Of a stretch of 59,809 bases of DNA, positions 49,643 through 59,809 are shown piece after piece (the stretch's first letter is position 1; the number at the start of each line of letters is the position of its first letter). A program made the translations under genes and the position numbers. The stretch spans positions 1 to 59,809 of the forward strand of contig WOGZ01000213.1 of the NCBI GenBank assembly GCA_009733775.1, given 5' to 3'. Below the pieces are notes generated by a model. It did no database searches. It was not told where the DNA came from and was given only the letters and a program-made list of their open reading frames with translations. The DNA comes from Alectoria sarmentosa. Lineage: Eukaryota > Ascomycota > Lecanoromycetes > Lecanorales > Parmeliaceae.

Positions 49643-50320
49643 AGAGTGATGATAGATATATATCACTTTTCGATAGATGTACATCACTTTTTAATACATG
49701 TATACCCCCCCTTCGATTAGGTAGATATAAATTAATTAAACGAGTAAAATTACGAACGTCAAAATTTCGAGAGTAGATCCTCGGCGCAACTCACATTTGT
49801 AACGATTATTTATCAATTTAAATGAATTCATCGGTGTGTTTTTCATTTCGCCGCGCAGTTTATTTCAACAAATTAATTTACCTCGATTTATTATTCGTTA
49901 TCGTTATCGATATCGCATTGTTATTACGATCAGATAATTATTGCAGTCGTGTAATCAAATAATTATATAATCATTATAATTATGTAGTCAGATAATTAAA
50001 TAATTAAATAATCAGATAGTCAAATAGTCGGATAATCAGATAATCAGATAATTAAGTAATCATTGCAGTTATTGCAATTCACTATAATCGTGTCGTTATT
50101 GCAGTCTTGCAATCAGGTAATCAAATAGTTAGATAATCAGATAATCAGATAATTCAATTTCTTATCGTTGTGAAAACCTATTTGATTACATATTTCACTT
50201 TTTTCAAGAATTTCAAAAAGGGTCATGCGTCGATAAAGGTATACAAAATAAATAAGGGTGTACATATATCAAAAAGTGGTGTACATTTATCGAAAAGTGA
50301 TGTATATTTATTATCACTCT
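49643..50320. mobile_element. MITE-like element with 65-bp terminal inverted repeats
   Basis: 678 bp. The left end (49643-49707) and the reverse complement of the right end (50256-50320) match at about 57 of 65 positions. All differences are transitions. Ends read AGAGTGAT/ATCACTCT and are flanked by ATAATA on both sides (49637-49642, 50321-50326). Each terminal repeat holds two related 23-bp motifs of the TGTACATCACTTTT type. The interior has no transposase and includes a (TCAGATAA)n array near 49930-50150. A non-autonomous DNA transposon is the best reading; in such AT-rich DNA a 6-bp flank match could be partly chance. Confidence 0.7.
49930..50155. repeat. TCAGATAA-type degenerate microsatellite
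   Basis: Runs of TCAGATAATCAGATAAT with variants (TCAAATAGT, TCGGATAAT) in two clusters separated by ATTGCAGT-type sequence. Lies inside the MITE-like element. Confidence 0.7.
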
Positions 50321-50708
50321 ATAATAATCTCGTAAACATGATAAAAATATTAAATGTTATTTAAAAAAGAAAATAATTCGTTGAATGAGCGCAGATATTT
50401 TTCGAAAGTCGCTCTGCCGTTTCGAATAATAATATATTTAAATTAAATATATATTAATATATATACATTCAAATTTTATAGTTAAAATATTATTGAAAAG
50501 CGTATATTAAATTATATCTTTTAAAAGATAAAGAGTAAAAGATATAAGATTTAATAACTTTTAATACTCGCACGTAACTTTTTAATATATATACGTAATC
50601 TTTTGATATATATACATAATTCTTTAAAGTTGAGAAAAAACAGATTAATAAGGCGAGTATATCTTTCGACGTTAATAAATAATTAAACGAGTGATCTAGA
50701 ACTAGGGC

Positions 50709-50905
50709 TTTTGATTTCTTCGCATAAAATATTTCTTTATATAAGACATTTAGTCTCTTCGCAAAGAGTATTTTTTCACATAAAATAGTTAATTCCTTCG
50801 TATAAGATATTTAGTTTCTTCGCATAAAGCATTTAATTTCTTCGCATAAAGCATTTAATTTCTTCGTATAAAACATTTAATTTCTTCGCATAAAATACTT
50901 AATTC
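50709..50905. repeat. 22-bp minisatellite
   Basis: At least four well-aligned units of the TTTAATTTCTTCGCATAAAG type, each 22 bp (about 50811-50898), preceded by degenerate units from 50709. A stray unit occurs near 51140. Confidence 0.75.
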
Positions 50906-51695
50906 TTTTACACGAATATTCAATCTCATTTTATCGAATTGTTAAAATATGATAATGAAATGAAATGCGATATAAAAAATAAATTAATTATTCTTTTAAA
51001 GCTTCTTTAAAGCAATTTTTATATAATAAAAAAATATATAATTAATATAAGAACAGATCGAAGAAGGCTGAAAATCAATTATCTTTTTAATACGAATATC
51101 GCATTCTCTTTCAAATACAATTATAAAATTTCGAATTAAATCTCTTCGCATAAAACAATTAATGAATTTCAAATTTTTACATTTAAACGTTATATTAAAT
51201 TCTTACATTAAAGCGTTATAACGTATATCAAATTTTTACGTTAAAATAATAAATTCTTTCATTAAAATATTAAGTTTTAATTTTTTTTATTAAACTTTTT
51301 ATATCACGAAGCGAAACAAATTCTTGCGTTAAGATAAAAATTTTTTATATTAAAAGTATTAAATTCTTGCATTAAAGCGTTATAATGTACATTAAGTCTT
51401 TATATTAAAATGTTAAAGTTTTAAATTTTTATTTAATATTTGATGCGTTAATAAAAATATGCGAAATAAAAAGCTACGTATATATATAAAAAGATTACGT
51501 ATATATATTTAAAAGCTACGTGCGGGTATTAAAAGTCTTTTTATATACAAATTTTTGATAAAGGCGCTCGAAAGACCTAAACGCCGCTATTCGAACGCTA
51601 TTCGAAATAAGTTTTTTTTTTTTTTTTTTAAATTAACTGCACATATAAATTTAAAATAGTTTAACTTAACTTTATTTATTTTATTCTTTTATATA

Positions 51696-51790
51696 TATTA
51701 ATATAAAATGTTTGAAAAGAATTATAATTATAATAACGAATAAATAAATTATGTTTATAACGATTATCGAGTAACTTCGAGTTTATAATA
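51696..51790 (-). mobile_element. Copia H, leader and primer-binding site right of X
   Basis: H resumes with TAAAATGTTTGAAAAG and TTATGTTTATAACGATTATC, as in C1 13255-13320. In sense the bases next to the LTR read TATTATAAACTCGAAG, a mutated version of GGTTATGAGC. Confidence 0.75.
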
Positions 51791-51902
51791 TATCAAATTA
51801 TAATATTAAAAACTTGATCGTATTACATTAAAAGTGTTACGAAGAAAAATAAAATTTGTATTACAAGCGCGATGCGCTCGTCACGTGATTTAGTTTTTGA
51901 TA
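51791..51902 (-). repeat. Copia H 5' LTR
   Basis: About 112 bp starting TATCAAATTATAATATT and ending TTTTTGATA, related to the C1/C3 LTRs with the TG and CA ends mutated. Retains GTCACGTGAT at 51880-51889 and GCGCGATGCGCTCG. Confidence 0.7.
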
Positions 51903-52807
51903 ATTAATTTATTTTTAATAAATTCGAGCTTAAATAGCGATTAATAAATTTAATTTATCGATAATTAATTTGTTTTTAATAAGTGTTAAAGTTAATAATT
52001 TAAAAAAAAAGTGCTCGTTTTAATTTGAGTAAAAAATTAAATAATAATTAATATAATTTCGATATATTATTGATTAATTATTTTAATAAATTGTAAACTT
52101 TAATAATCTTCATCGATTGTAGCGCATTTATTAACTAATTTTCAAACGAGTAAATACGTCGCATTATAAAAATGTGCATTAATCAAATATAATTTTAAAC
52201 ATTTAAAGATTTTTTTAACTCATATAACGTTTTTATTAATTAAAAATATAATTTAAATTTTATAGTTACGTTATCGATAAAATAAACCTTTTTAACGAAA
52301 ATTGAAATTTGTTTAAAATTAACGTTTAAACGTGCTTCGTATTAAAACTTTAAAGTAATATTATTTCGTTAATATAATATTAAGTCGAGCGGTTTTTAAC
52401 GTTTTAAGATTTTTGCGAGATTTTGTCGCAGCTCGCACGAAGTTATTTTATAAAATGAAAATAATATTTTATAATTTGAGACGACTTATTCAATAAACGC
52501 CGAACTCTAACAATTTTTAATTTTTAATTTAATACTCTCGACGTTTAGCGAGTATTTTAATCAATATTTTAGTAAATCAATTTATATTATTTTAAACTCT
52601 CAAATATATTGTAAAATATACGCTATAACTTGCACTTTTTAAAATTTTAATTAAGTATTGTAATGTGCTTAAATAAAATTGAAAAGCGAGTTGAAAAATT
52701 TATTATAGTTAATTCGACGTTTATTAAATAAAATAATATATACAAAATATATCGATAAAATAAATTTCAAATTATTAAACGAAGTTCGATCGATCGAATT
52801 TATAATT
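51903..52807 (-). mobile_element. Copia L, leader region
   Basis: Non-coding AT-rich DNA lying, in sense, downstream of the L 5' LTR. The 16 bases next to the LTR (52792-52807) read AATTATAAATTCGATC in sense, the same mutated primer-binding site as in C3. Between 51903 and 52790 I see no gene. Part of it may be older DNA. Confidence 0.5.
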
Positions 52808-52917
52808 TATTGAAAGTAAATAATGAATTATTTAATTACGTTGTTATATAACTTATAAAATTTAAGTATTTTAATGTTAATTTTATATTCGACGATAATC
52901 GAATAAGAAAAGTGAAA
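52808..52917 (-). repeat. Copia L 5' LTR, truncated by J
   Basis: Starts TATTGAAAGTAAATAATG and aligns with the J LTR as far as AAAAGTGAAA, then is interrupted by J. The expected end (ACGAATTCTGTCATTTCAACA-like) is missing here. The last five bases, TGAAA (52913-52917), should be the target duplication. Confidence 0.65.
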
Positions 52918-53035
52918 TGTTGAAAGTAGGTGATAGATTACTTAATTAAGATGCTATATAGAATATGAGACTTATCAAGTTTACACCCGACGACAATCGG
53001 GTAAAAAAAGTGAAACGAATTCTGTCATTTCAACA
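52918..53035 (-). repeat. Copia J 3' LTR
   Basis: 118 bp with perfect 8-bp terminal inversion TGTTGAAA/TTTCAACA. Followed by a J-type 3' UTR, so in sense this is the 3' LTR. Lightly mutated (ACACCCGACGACAATCGGGT). Confidence 0.7.
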
Positions 53036-53159
53036 CTTTTATTCGAATAAGACTATATAACGAAATCACGAATTTTAACATTTGCGACGCTGAAAATTGA
53101 ATAATAAAGGTGAAAAATCACATCCCCTTTATAGTCGTATGCATTAACATTTTTTATAT

Positions 53160-54010
53160 TTCTCTTCTCTCTTTTTTAAACGTCGAGCGTCAAATAAATA
53201 AGGTGATCGTCGAATAATAATAATGAGATTATCGGACGCATAATGAAATTGTGCGAAAAATACGCACGAAAATTAAAATCGAATAATGATAATAAGATAA
53301 ATGTCGAATAATTAAAATGAATATTGAATAACGATAATGAGATTATCGAGCGTATAATAAATATCGAATAATAATAATAAAGTCCTCGAACGCATAATAA
53401 AGATGTTTTAATAAAATACGAATCTCGATTTTCACGGAAATTAAAATCGAATAACGATAATGAAATAAATTTTAAATAATAATAATAAGTCGAGCGTAAG
53501 ATAACGATAATGAAATAACTTTTGAATAATAACAATAAGATCATCGAACGCGTAATAAATGTTTTTTAAAAAATACGGATTTCGATTTTCGCGAGAATCA
53601 AAATTGGGTAGCGATAATGAAATGTGCGTCGAATAAATAAAATGAATATCGAATAACGATAATGAGGTGTGCGTCGAATAGGCAAAGTGAATATCGAATA
53701 ATAACAATGAGGTGTGCGTCGAGTAAACAAAGTGAACATCGAATAATGATAATAAGATCGACGACGATGATTCTTCTTCTTCCCTTCCCTCCCCTTTTTC
53801 TTTTTTAATAAATAATGATAATGAAATCAGTCGCGGGTAACAAAAATAAAAATGTCGAAATTTGAAAACGATTATGTTCTTTTGAACATATTCGCCACGA
53901 TGTTTCATATAAAAAATTCCACTTTTTGCAAAAAAACGGTTTTTTGAAAAACTTATTTTTAGATCATTAAATGCATATTAAAAATCGATTAACACATAAT
54001 TAATGAATAT
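53160..54010 (-). other. J 3' UTR with minisatellite arrays and the shared block
   Basis: Three 45-bp units lie at 53613-53747 (GATAATGAGGTGTGCGTCGA type), within a higher-order repeat of about 155 bp seen near 53256, 53412 and 53567. Because 45 is divisible by three, the array creates long false frames (53441-53908 and 53176-53544 on the minus strand, with SLSLFDIHF repeats), which I do not regard as genes. The shared Copia 3' UTR block is at 53868-54010. Confidence 0.7.
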
Positions 54011-54110
54011 ATAAAGGCGATTATATCGAAAAAGAAAGGTGTGAAAGATTTATAAATCACTTTTCATCGATATAAGAGCCTAAACGTCGAAAAATAAGTA
54101 TCGAAAATAT

Positions 54111-54239
54111 CGATTTTGAGATATAAACACCGAAGAATGAATATCGAAAATATCGATTTTAAGACATAAACATCGAGGGATGAGTATCGAGAATATCGAC
54201 TTTAAGACATAAACATCGAGAAAAGGGCATCGAGAAATG
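54111..54239. repeat. 43-bp tandem repeat
   Basis: Three consecutive 43-bp units starting at 54111, 54154 and 54197, built around ACATAAACATCGAG and GTATCGAGAATATCGA, with a partial unit upstream from about 54072. It lies within the extended J 3' UTR. Confidence 0.8.
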
Positions 54240-55620
54240 GTTATCGAAATATTTTTTTTATAAATTCAAATATTATAATGTGAGCATCAAAAGATGAAAA
54301 TCGAAAATAATAATTTTAAAAATATAAACATCGAGAATTAAAAGCGTCGTAGGCGTTAAAGATATCGAAAATATAAATATCGAAAGCGTTAACTTTTAAA
54401 ATGCGGGCGTTGAAAGTTTAAACGATATAAGAATTATATACGTCGACATTATTAACATCGAAAACGACGATATCGTAAACGTATTAATAACATAATATGA
54501 AATAATGATGATGAAATAATAAAAAATTAATATAAAAATAAACATCGAGAATATAAACATATTATAAAAAATTTAAACTAACTTTCATAAAGTGAGAATA
54601 TATAACGATTAATATATTAATTTTTATCGTTTATATTCAAATAAATCGATGAACGCGATTATCGAATTAAATATTTAAAGTCTTTAATAATGATAAGCGT
54701 CAAATTTATTTATTTTATAATTATATAATCATCTTCGTAAATTTAATTATCACGATAAGATTTTGCTTTTAATTGCAATTTAAATAATAATTATAAATTT
54801 TTATTTCGATCACAAATTGAATAATATTATAAACATTCGTTTTAAATTTTAAAGGTTATAAATGTGAGAATATGAAAAAAAAGTTTGAATATAAAAAACT
54901 TTTCAAATAACGATTTAAAGCATTTATTATGATCTTAAAAAGATAATCATTTTTTGAATTTTTTAAATGTAATTTGATATGAAATATCGAGCGAATCTTT
55001 GATTGAAATAATGTTAATTTGAATTAAATGAAAAATGATTATAAACTTTTTCGCTTCGATTAAATTAATTTAAAAAAACTTTTTCGAAAAAGCAATTTAA
55101 ATTCGATAATAATTGAATTTTAAAAACGATAATTATTTATAATTTTCGATAAATAAAATATTAATCGTTTTACGTTATTTTAATTTTTTTGAATTCTATT
55201 AAATTACGTTTATAAAAAACGAATTTTAAATTCATAAATCAAATCGCTCAAATTCTCAAATCGCTCATTTAATAAATATTATTAATAATTATATTTTTTA
55301 AATGAAAAGTTTTAAATAAAGAAATTTGAAAAAATAATAATTGAAAATGATTATGTTAAAATTTGAAATTTATTTTAACGAATTTTTAAAATGCGATGAG
55401 CGAGATAATTAATTTTATTAAATTTTTTTTTTTAATAATCGAACGATGCTTTAACGTTTCGAGATTATTTAAAATAAATTTTTGAAATTTTTTTATCGTT
55501 GAATTATTTAACATTATCGTTATCGTTTAAAGAAAATAAAAATTAAGAAATTAATTAATAAGATCACGACGTAAATAACTTAATTTTTTATAAATAATAA
55601 ATCGAAATTTATTTTTAAAT
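54240..55620. other. J 3' spacer, unassigned
   Basis: AT-rich sequence between the tandem repeats and the J RNase H region. It has no recognisable domain. J has roughly 0.9 kb more here than C3 has between the same landmarks. Confidence 0.4.
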
Positions 55621-56199
55621 TCATTCGAGGTCGAGCGTTTAACGAAACACATCAAATTTAATTTGAAATAAAAGTTTTATAAAATCATCGACGATTTATT
55701 TTTTAATGAAAACGTATTTTAAAACGATATTATTATTCACGATTTTTTCGCGCATAAAGTGATATTAAATATCAATATGTTTAAAACGATCATGAAATTG
55801 AGAATTTTTAATCAAGATTATAATATTTTGATTATTATAAAAGATAACGATAACGAGAACGAAAATAAAATCTTCGAATTTTAATTGAATTTATATTATA
55901 AAAACGCGTTTTATTTAAATCGCATTATCGTTATTAAAAGCGTCAATTATCGATTTGAAAATTATGAAATTAAGATCGTTAAAAAAAAATTCGAATCAAA
56001 TCATTTTTTAAATAATTTGAATTTAATCGATATATTCGACTTTATAAATAAATAATGTTATTATAAATTAACGTTTAAATAATTAATTTATAATTATATT
56101 ATTAAGATTGAACACGTAATTAAAAATAAATCGTTTAATATTTTAATTATTAATTTAATTAACGTCGATATATTCGCGCAATAAAACGAATTTTTTTTT

Positions 56200-57120
56200 A
56201 TAAACAATTTTAAGATATAATGTATCTCGCAAATATTTAAATTTTTTTTTAATTATCTTTTAATGAAAATTATTAAGGTTAAAAGTTTAACGAAAAATTA
56301 TGAAAATAATATAAACGATATTTGAGCGAATATTCAACATCGCGTATATTAAAAAGTCGATAACGAATTGATACAAAAAACGAGATTTTTCGATAATTTT
56401 AAAACCTTTAATGACGAATTTTAAATGTGAAATTTTTATTAAAATATCGATGATTTAAACACGATCGTTTTATATATCATAATTTTTAAAAATCTTTTCG
56501 AGATAATTCTTTTAATTAAACGTTATAATGCGATTTTAATAATCGCGCATTATCTTTATGCTTAAATAATAAATATATGATTTTAAATTTATTATTCGAA
56601 ATTTAATATTAAAAACGCTTTTGAGCTCGTTAATAACGAATCGATTAATTTCGCGATAAAAATATTATCGACATAAATGATCATAATAATTTTCTTTTTA
56701 TTATAAATAAAAATATTAAAATTTTTCGTTAAAAAACGATATTCGAGTTTTCGAAAAAAGATAGATATGATATTATATTAATTTCGAGACGATTGTTTTA
56801 ATTCATAAAACGCTTTTTTAAAATGATAAACTTTATCGATATTATTCTCATATCCTTTAAATTAACGAACGTATATAATCTTTTTGACGTTATCATATAA
56901 AAATGCGATTTTGACGTTTATTTGATTCAATTTTAAATTGAAGGCGGTTATTATAATAAAAATAATTTGATAATTCATAAATTTGATAACGAAAATGAAA
57001 TTTTTTTTAAAATCGATGTTTTCGCGTTATATGTAATCTTGAATTATTCATCGCGCTTTATATCGAATTATTTCGTTAATCGATTCACGCTTGAATTTAC
57101 AAATTCATTTATTTTTTAAA
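56200..57120 (-). pseudogene. J Copia reverse transcriptase remnant
   Basis: The minus strand at 56664-56675 reads YVDN in MIIYVDNIFI, the YVDD motif with the second aspartate changed to asparagine by a G-to-A change on the sense strand. Flanking sequence (for example AFLY-like codons near 56900) fits the upstream fingers region. Frames are broken. Confidence 0.7.
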
Positions 57121-58018
57121 ATTTTGTAATTCATTAAAAATTTATAAAGATATTAAATTTTATTATCGATCAGAAAATAATATTTTTCATTTATATTTAA
57201 TTATTAATTCATTTTATATAAAATGTTCGTTATTGTCTTTTTATAAATATGAAATTTAAATGATTTAAAGTTATTTATCTTAATTAATAACGCGATGAAA
57301 TTAAATATTAAAATTTTTGAAGATGTAATAACGACGAAGACGACTTTGATAAAAAAAATTTATTACGCATTCATAAAAATTAAATTTGTGATAACGATAA
57401 AAAATTTTTAATACGCGATTTCGACATTTGAAAAAATTATTAAATCGAAAATGTTTTTGAAATTATAACGATAATATTGATAATAATCGTCGACGAAGAA
57501 AAGTTTTTGAAAAATTTGAAAAAAAGAATTTTATTATTAATGTTATCATTAATATCGTTTAAAATTATCGTTATAAATTTAATTCTCATTATCGTATCGA
57601 TTTTAATACGTGATATTAAAAATTAATTAATAATAAATGATTTTTCATTTAAAAATTGCGTTTTAAAATGATGATTTATTTATTTAACGTTAAAATATCA
57701 TTAAATTTAATCATTTTAAATGAATATTCGATAAAAATTATCTTCATAATTTATTAAGCGATTTTCTTTATAACGATTATCGAATTTTTTTCAATTAATA
57801 TCGAGAATTCGACGTTTTTCGCAAAGATCTTTTTATTTAATGCGTTTTAAATAAAATAAAATAAATTTGCGATCAAATTCGTTTTTATATAAAATCTTAT
57901 TTATATTTATAATAAATGAACGATTACGAAAATAATTAACGATCGCAATAAATTTTGAAATTATAAATTTTAAAAATTCGTTATTTATTAACAAAACGTG
58001 AATTTTAATCATTAATAT

Positions 58019-58456
58019 TTAATTTAAACGTTCAAAAACTTTATTTATTTGAGAATTTTCAAAAATAATAAATTTCCATTTTATTTCATAATCGTATTTA
58101 AAATTATCAAAAATTTGATCTTTAATTACGATATTTTCATTATTATAAATGCGTTTAATAATAAAATTATTATATTTCACATTAATTTTAAATGATTTAA
58201 AAATATTAAAAGTTTCATTTTTATAAATATCGAAATAAATATAAAATCTTTTATTAACGTTCTTTATGAATTCAAACATCATTCGATAATTCAAATAAAT
58301 ATCGACGTTCGATATAAAATTAAAAATGTCGAAATAAAATAATTCGTTAATATATTTATCGAAAATTAAATATTTTTTATAAAATAGCGAGTGAAAATTT
58401 GATTTTATATAAAATATATAAACGTCTTCGAACGTCGAGAATTTGAATAAATTCAT
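58019..58456 (-). pseudogene. J Copia integrase catalytic core fragment
   Basis: 145 codons, among the longest coding remnants in the window. Residues about 60-90 (FEFIKNVNKRFYIYFDIYKN) match the 'YF.K.KSE....F..FK..VE.Q' region. IIKRIYNNENIVI matches the 'IK.IRSDN..EY' segment with the catalytic aspartate now asparagine. IKWKFIIFENSQINKVFERL matches 'I.WE...P.....NGV.ERLN', keeping the last acidic residue. The ATG at residue 1 is not the natural start; the protein was part of a polyprotein. Inactive. Confidence 0.8.
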
Positions 58457-59149
58457 TTTAATAAATATGCTCTCGAGGCGAGCGACATTTTATTTTCCAA
58501 AATGGTTTATATAAATATATCATAAATCGAAAATTTCGATATTAATAATCGTTAAAATAAAAATTAAATGATTTTCGTTATCGAATATATAAAGATTATT
58601 ATATTAAATAACTTATATCTTATCACGCTCAACTTTAATTTCGTTAAATAAATTTTTTATAAAATAATCATTTTTAAATAAGACTTTTATAAAGATGAAA
58701 TTAAAATCATTATCAAATACGTATAAAACATTTTTGAAATTCAATATCATGATTTAATCGTTGATCTTTTTGATTTCGATGCGAATAATATTTATAATTA
58801 TAATTAATAATGTTTTATTATATTCTTTAACGATGTGAAACGTTTTAAATGATTAATAATCGAAAAACTTATTTCGATTATAAATAATATGTTTAATAAC
58901 ATAAAAGTTAAGACAATTTAAATTTGAAATATTTAAATTTATTCTCGCGTAATTATTATAAGTTTTCGATATATTAAAATTCTTAAATTTCGATTTAAAT
59001 TTGAAATCGTTAAATTTAAACTTTTTGTTATTTTCGTTATTATTATTATCCTCTTTTCATTTATTTTTTCATTTATCATTATTATTATTAAAAGAATTAT
59101 TAATCGACGAATTAATTTTATTGTTATCGATTTTATAATTATTCAAGTA

Positions 59150-59220
59150 ATAATAATACATATCACATTTCTTACACAATTTAACGATTTTGATGATATC
59201 GACACAATAATTTAATCGAT
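59150..59220 (-). pseudogene. J gag zinc-knuckle remnant
   Basis: The minus strand encodes CVDIIKIVKLCKKCDMYYYY. The positions of the first and later cysteines fit a decayed CCHC knuckle, and an Asn/Lys-rich tail follows. Tentative. Confidence 0.35.
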
Positions 59221-59743
59221 ATTCATTTTGATTTATAATTTGAACGAGGATTAAAAAAAAACGAACAATAAAAACATATATAATTTAAATATACTTAAAA
59301 TAATAAATGTTTTAAAATCGTTACATAATTTCGTTTAAAATATATTTATATGATTTATTTTCATTAAACGAAACATAATTTTAAAAATATTATTCAATAT
59401 AATCATTATAAAAAGATTTTAAATTAAAATGAAATTATCAAATAAACAAATTTTCGTTTAATTTAAATTAAATAAAAAAGTTTTAAAATTTCATTAATGA
59501 TTTTCGAAATTTATTAATATATTTATTAAGATTATTATTATATTAATTTAACGTTAAATCATTAAGACGTTAAAACGCGCGAATTAAATATTCAAAACCT
59601 CGAAAAAAACAATTTTCTTTCAATTTAATTCACGCATTATAAACGTTGATTATATGCTCGATATCGATATAATTATTATTAATTATATAAAAACGCAAAG
59701 CGATATAAATGAGATTATATGTTAATTTTCACGTTTTAAATTT

Positions 59744-59760
59744 AACGATATTACTATTAC

Positions 59761-59809
<49 letters not shown>
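59744..59809. repeat. (ATT)n microsatellite
   Basis: Starts with interrupted ACTATT units and continues as uninterrupted ATT to the window edge, within or next to J gag. Confidence 0.9.

Larger units (their letters stand above)
48987..51695 (+). mobile_element. Unclassified inserted element, family X
   Basis: About 2.7 kb interrupting the H leader. The uninterrupted sequence is seen in C1 (about 13250-13260) and C3 (about 39205-39215). The left terminus AGTCAGGG plus an adjacent palindrome is shared with 1-79. The right boundary is estimated from where H resumes (TAAAATGTTTG); no matching inverted terminus is evident. Inside: poly-T-rich tract 49065-49400, the MITE-like element 49643-50320, a 22-bp minisatellite near 50710-50905, and long AT-rich spacers. 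No coding sequence. RIP is weaker than in the Copia elements. Superfamily unknown. Confidence 0.6.
52918..59809 (-). mobile_element. Copia J, runs off the right edge
   Basis: Minus-strand Ty1/Copia element. From the left: 3' LTR (52918-53035), long repeat-rich 3' UTR (53036 to about 55620), RNase H (about 55640-56080), reverse transcriptase (about 56200-57120), integrase (58019-58456), zinc-knuckle region (about 59150-59220), and gag continuing beyond 59600. At 6.9 kb in the window, its 5' LTR should lie within about 1 kb to the right. The pol sequence is distinct from the other Copia copies. Confidence 0.8.

Noticed and set aside
49930..50155. A CRISPR array, because of regularly spaced TCAGATAAT units.
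   Set aside because: Units are 8-9 bp, degenerate and without unique spacers of constant length; the rest of the window is eukaryotic retrotransposon DNA.
52811..53015. An imperfect tandem repeat with units of about 100 bp.
   Set aside because: A primer-binding site lies directly left of the first unit, and the second has perfect TGTTGAAA/TTTCAACA ends. Two adjacent LTRs (L and J) fit better.
53441..53908. A 155-codon minus-strand frame with SLSLFDIHF repeats as a repeat protein.
   Set aside because: It is the in-frame reading of a 45-bp minisatellite in a Copia 3' UTR, with no conserved domain or plausible gene context.
59744..59809. A telomere or assembly end repeat.
   Set aside because: (ATT)n is not a telomeric motif; it is an ordinary microsatellite in Copia J that happens to meet the window edge.

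Overview
This window looks like an AT-rich isochore of a filamentous ascomycete (Pezizomycotina) genome. It consists of layered, nested LTR retrotransposons mutated by repeat-induced point mutation (RIP). By eye the base composition is roughly four-fifths A+T, and no host gene, tRNA or rRNA is recognisable. Every long reading frame that can be identified is a remnant of gag or pol. The ascomycete/RIP assignment is an inference from C-to-T and G-to-A decay confined to repeated elements, and from Copia elements whose primer-binding site matches the initiator-tRNA anticodon loop. The species cannot be named.

Layout. 1-79: end of an unclassified element (family X). 80-13466: minus-strand Copia copy C1, interrupted by a complete minus-strand Ty3/Gypsy chromovirus (164-7732, TSD ATAAA) and by an almost unmutated 258-bp solo LTR (10689-10946, TSD TTAAC). 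About 13590-20326: plus-strand Copia copy C2 of the same family, head to head with C1. 20327-22628: unassigned. 22629-44812: a four-layer stack. The remnant of Copia G has an LTR (22909-23020 plus 44788-44812) split by Copia F (23021-44782, plus strand, TSD CAATT). F is split by Copia C3 (25202-39418, minus strand, TSD ACGAT). C3 is split by Copia E (31690-38705, plus strand, TSD CTTTT). 44813-48126: unassigned AT-rich DNA with small tandem repeats. 48127-48290: solo Gypsy LTR (TSD CAAAT). About 48690-51902: 5' end of minus-strand Copia H, interrupted by a family X element (48987 to about 51695) that carries a MITE-like element (49643-50320). 51903-52917: leader and truncated 5' LTR of a minus-strand Copia L. 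52918-59809: Copia J, minus strand, inserted in the LTR of L and running off the right edge.

How the pieces relate. The LTRs, primer-binding sites, target-site duplications and uninterrupted sister copies give a relative order of insertion: G, then F, then C3, then E; and L before both J and H, H before X, with the MITE lying inside X (its order relative to X is not fixed by an empty site). Pol remnants keep the order gag, zinc knuckle, GAG-pre-integrase, integrase, reverse transcriptase, RNase H. The YVDD polymerase motif is intact in C1 and C2, conservatively changed in C3, and hit at an aspartate in E, F, J and the Gypsy element. RIP is strand-asymmetric in long tracts and largely spares CpG. 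The least mutated DNA is short: solo LTRs, LTR cores and the MITE.
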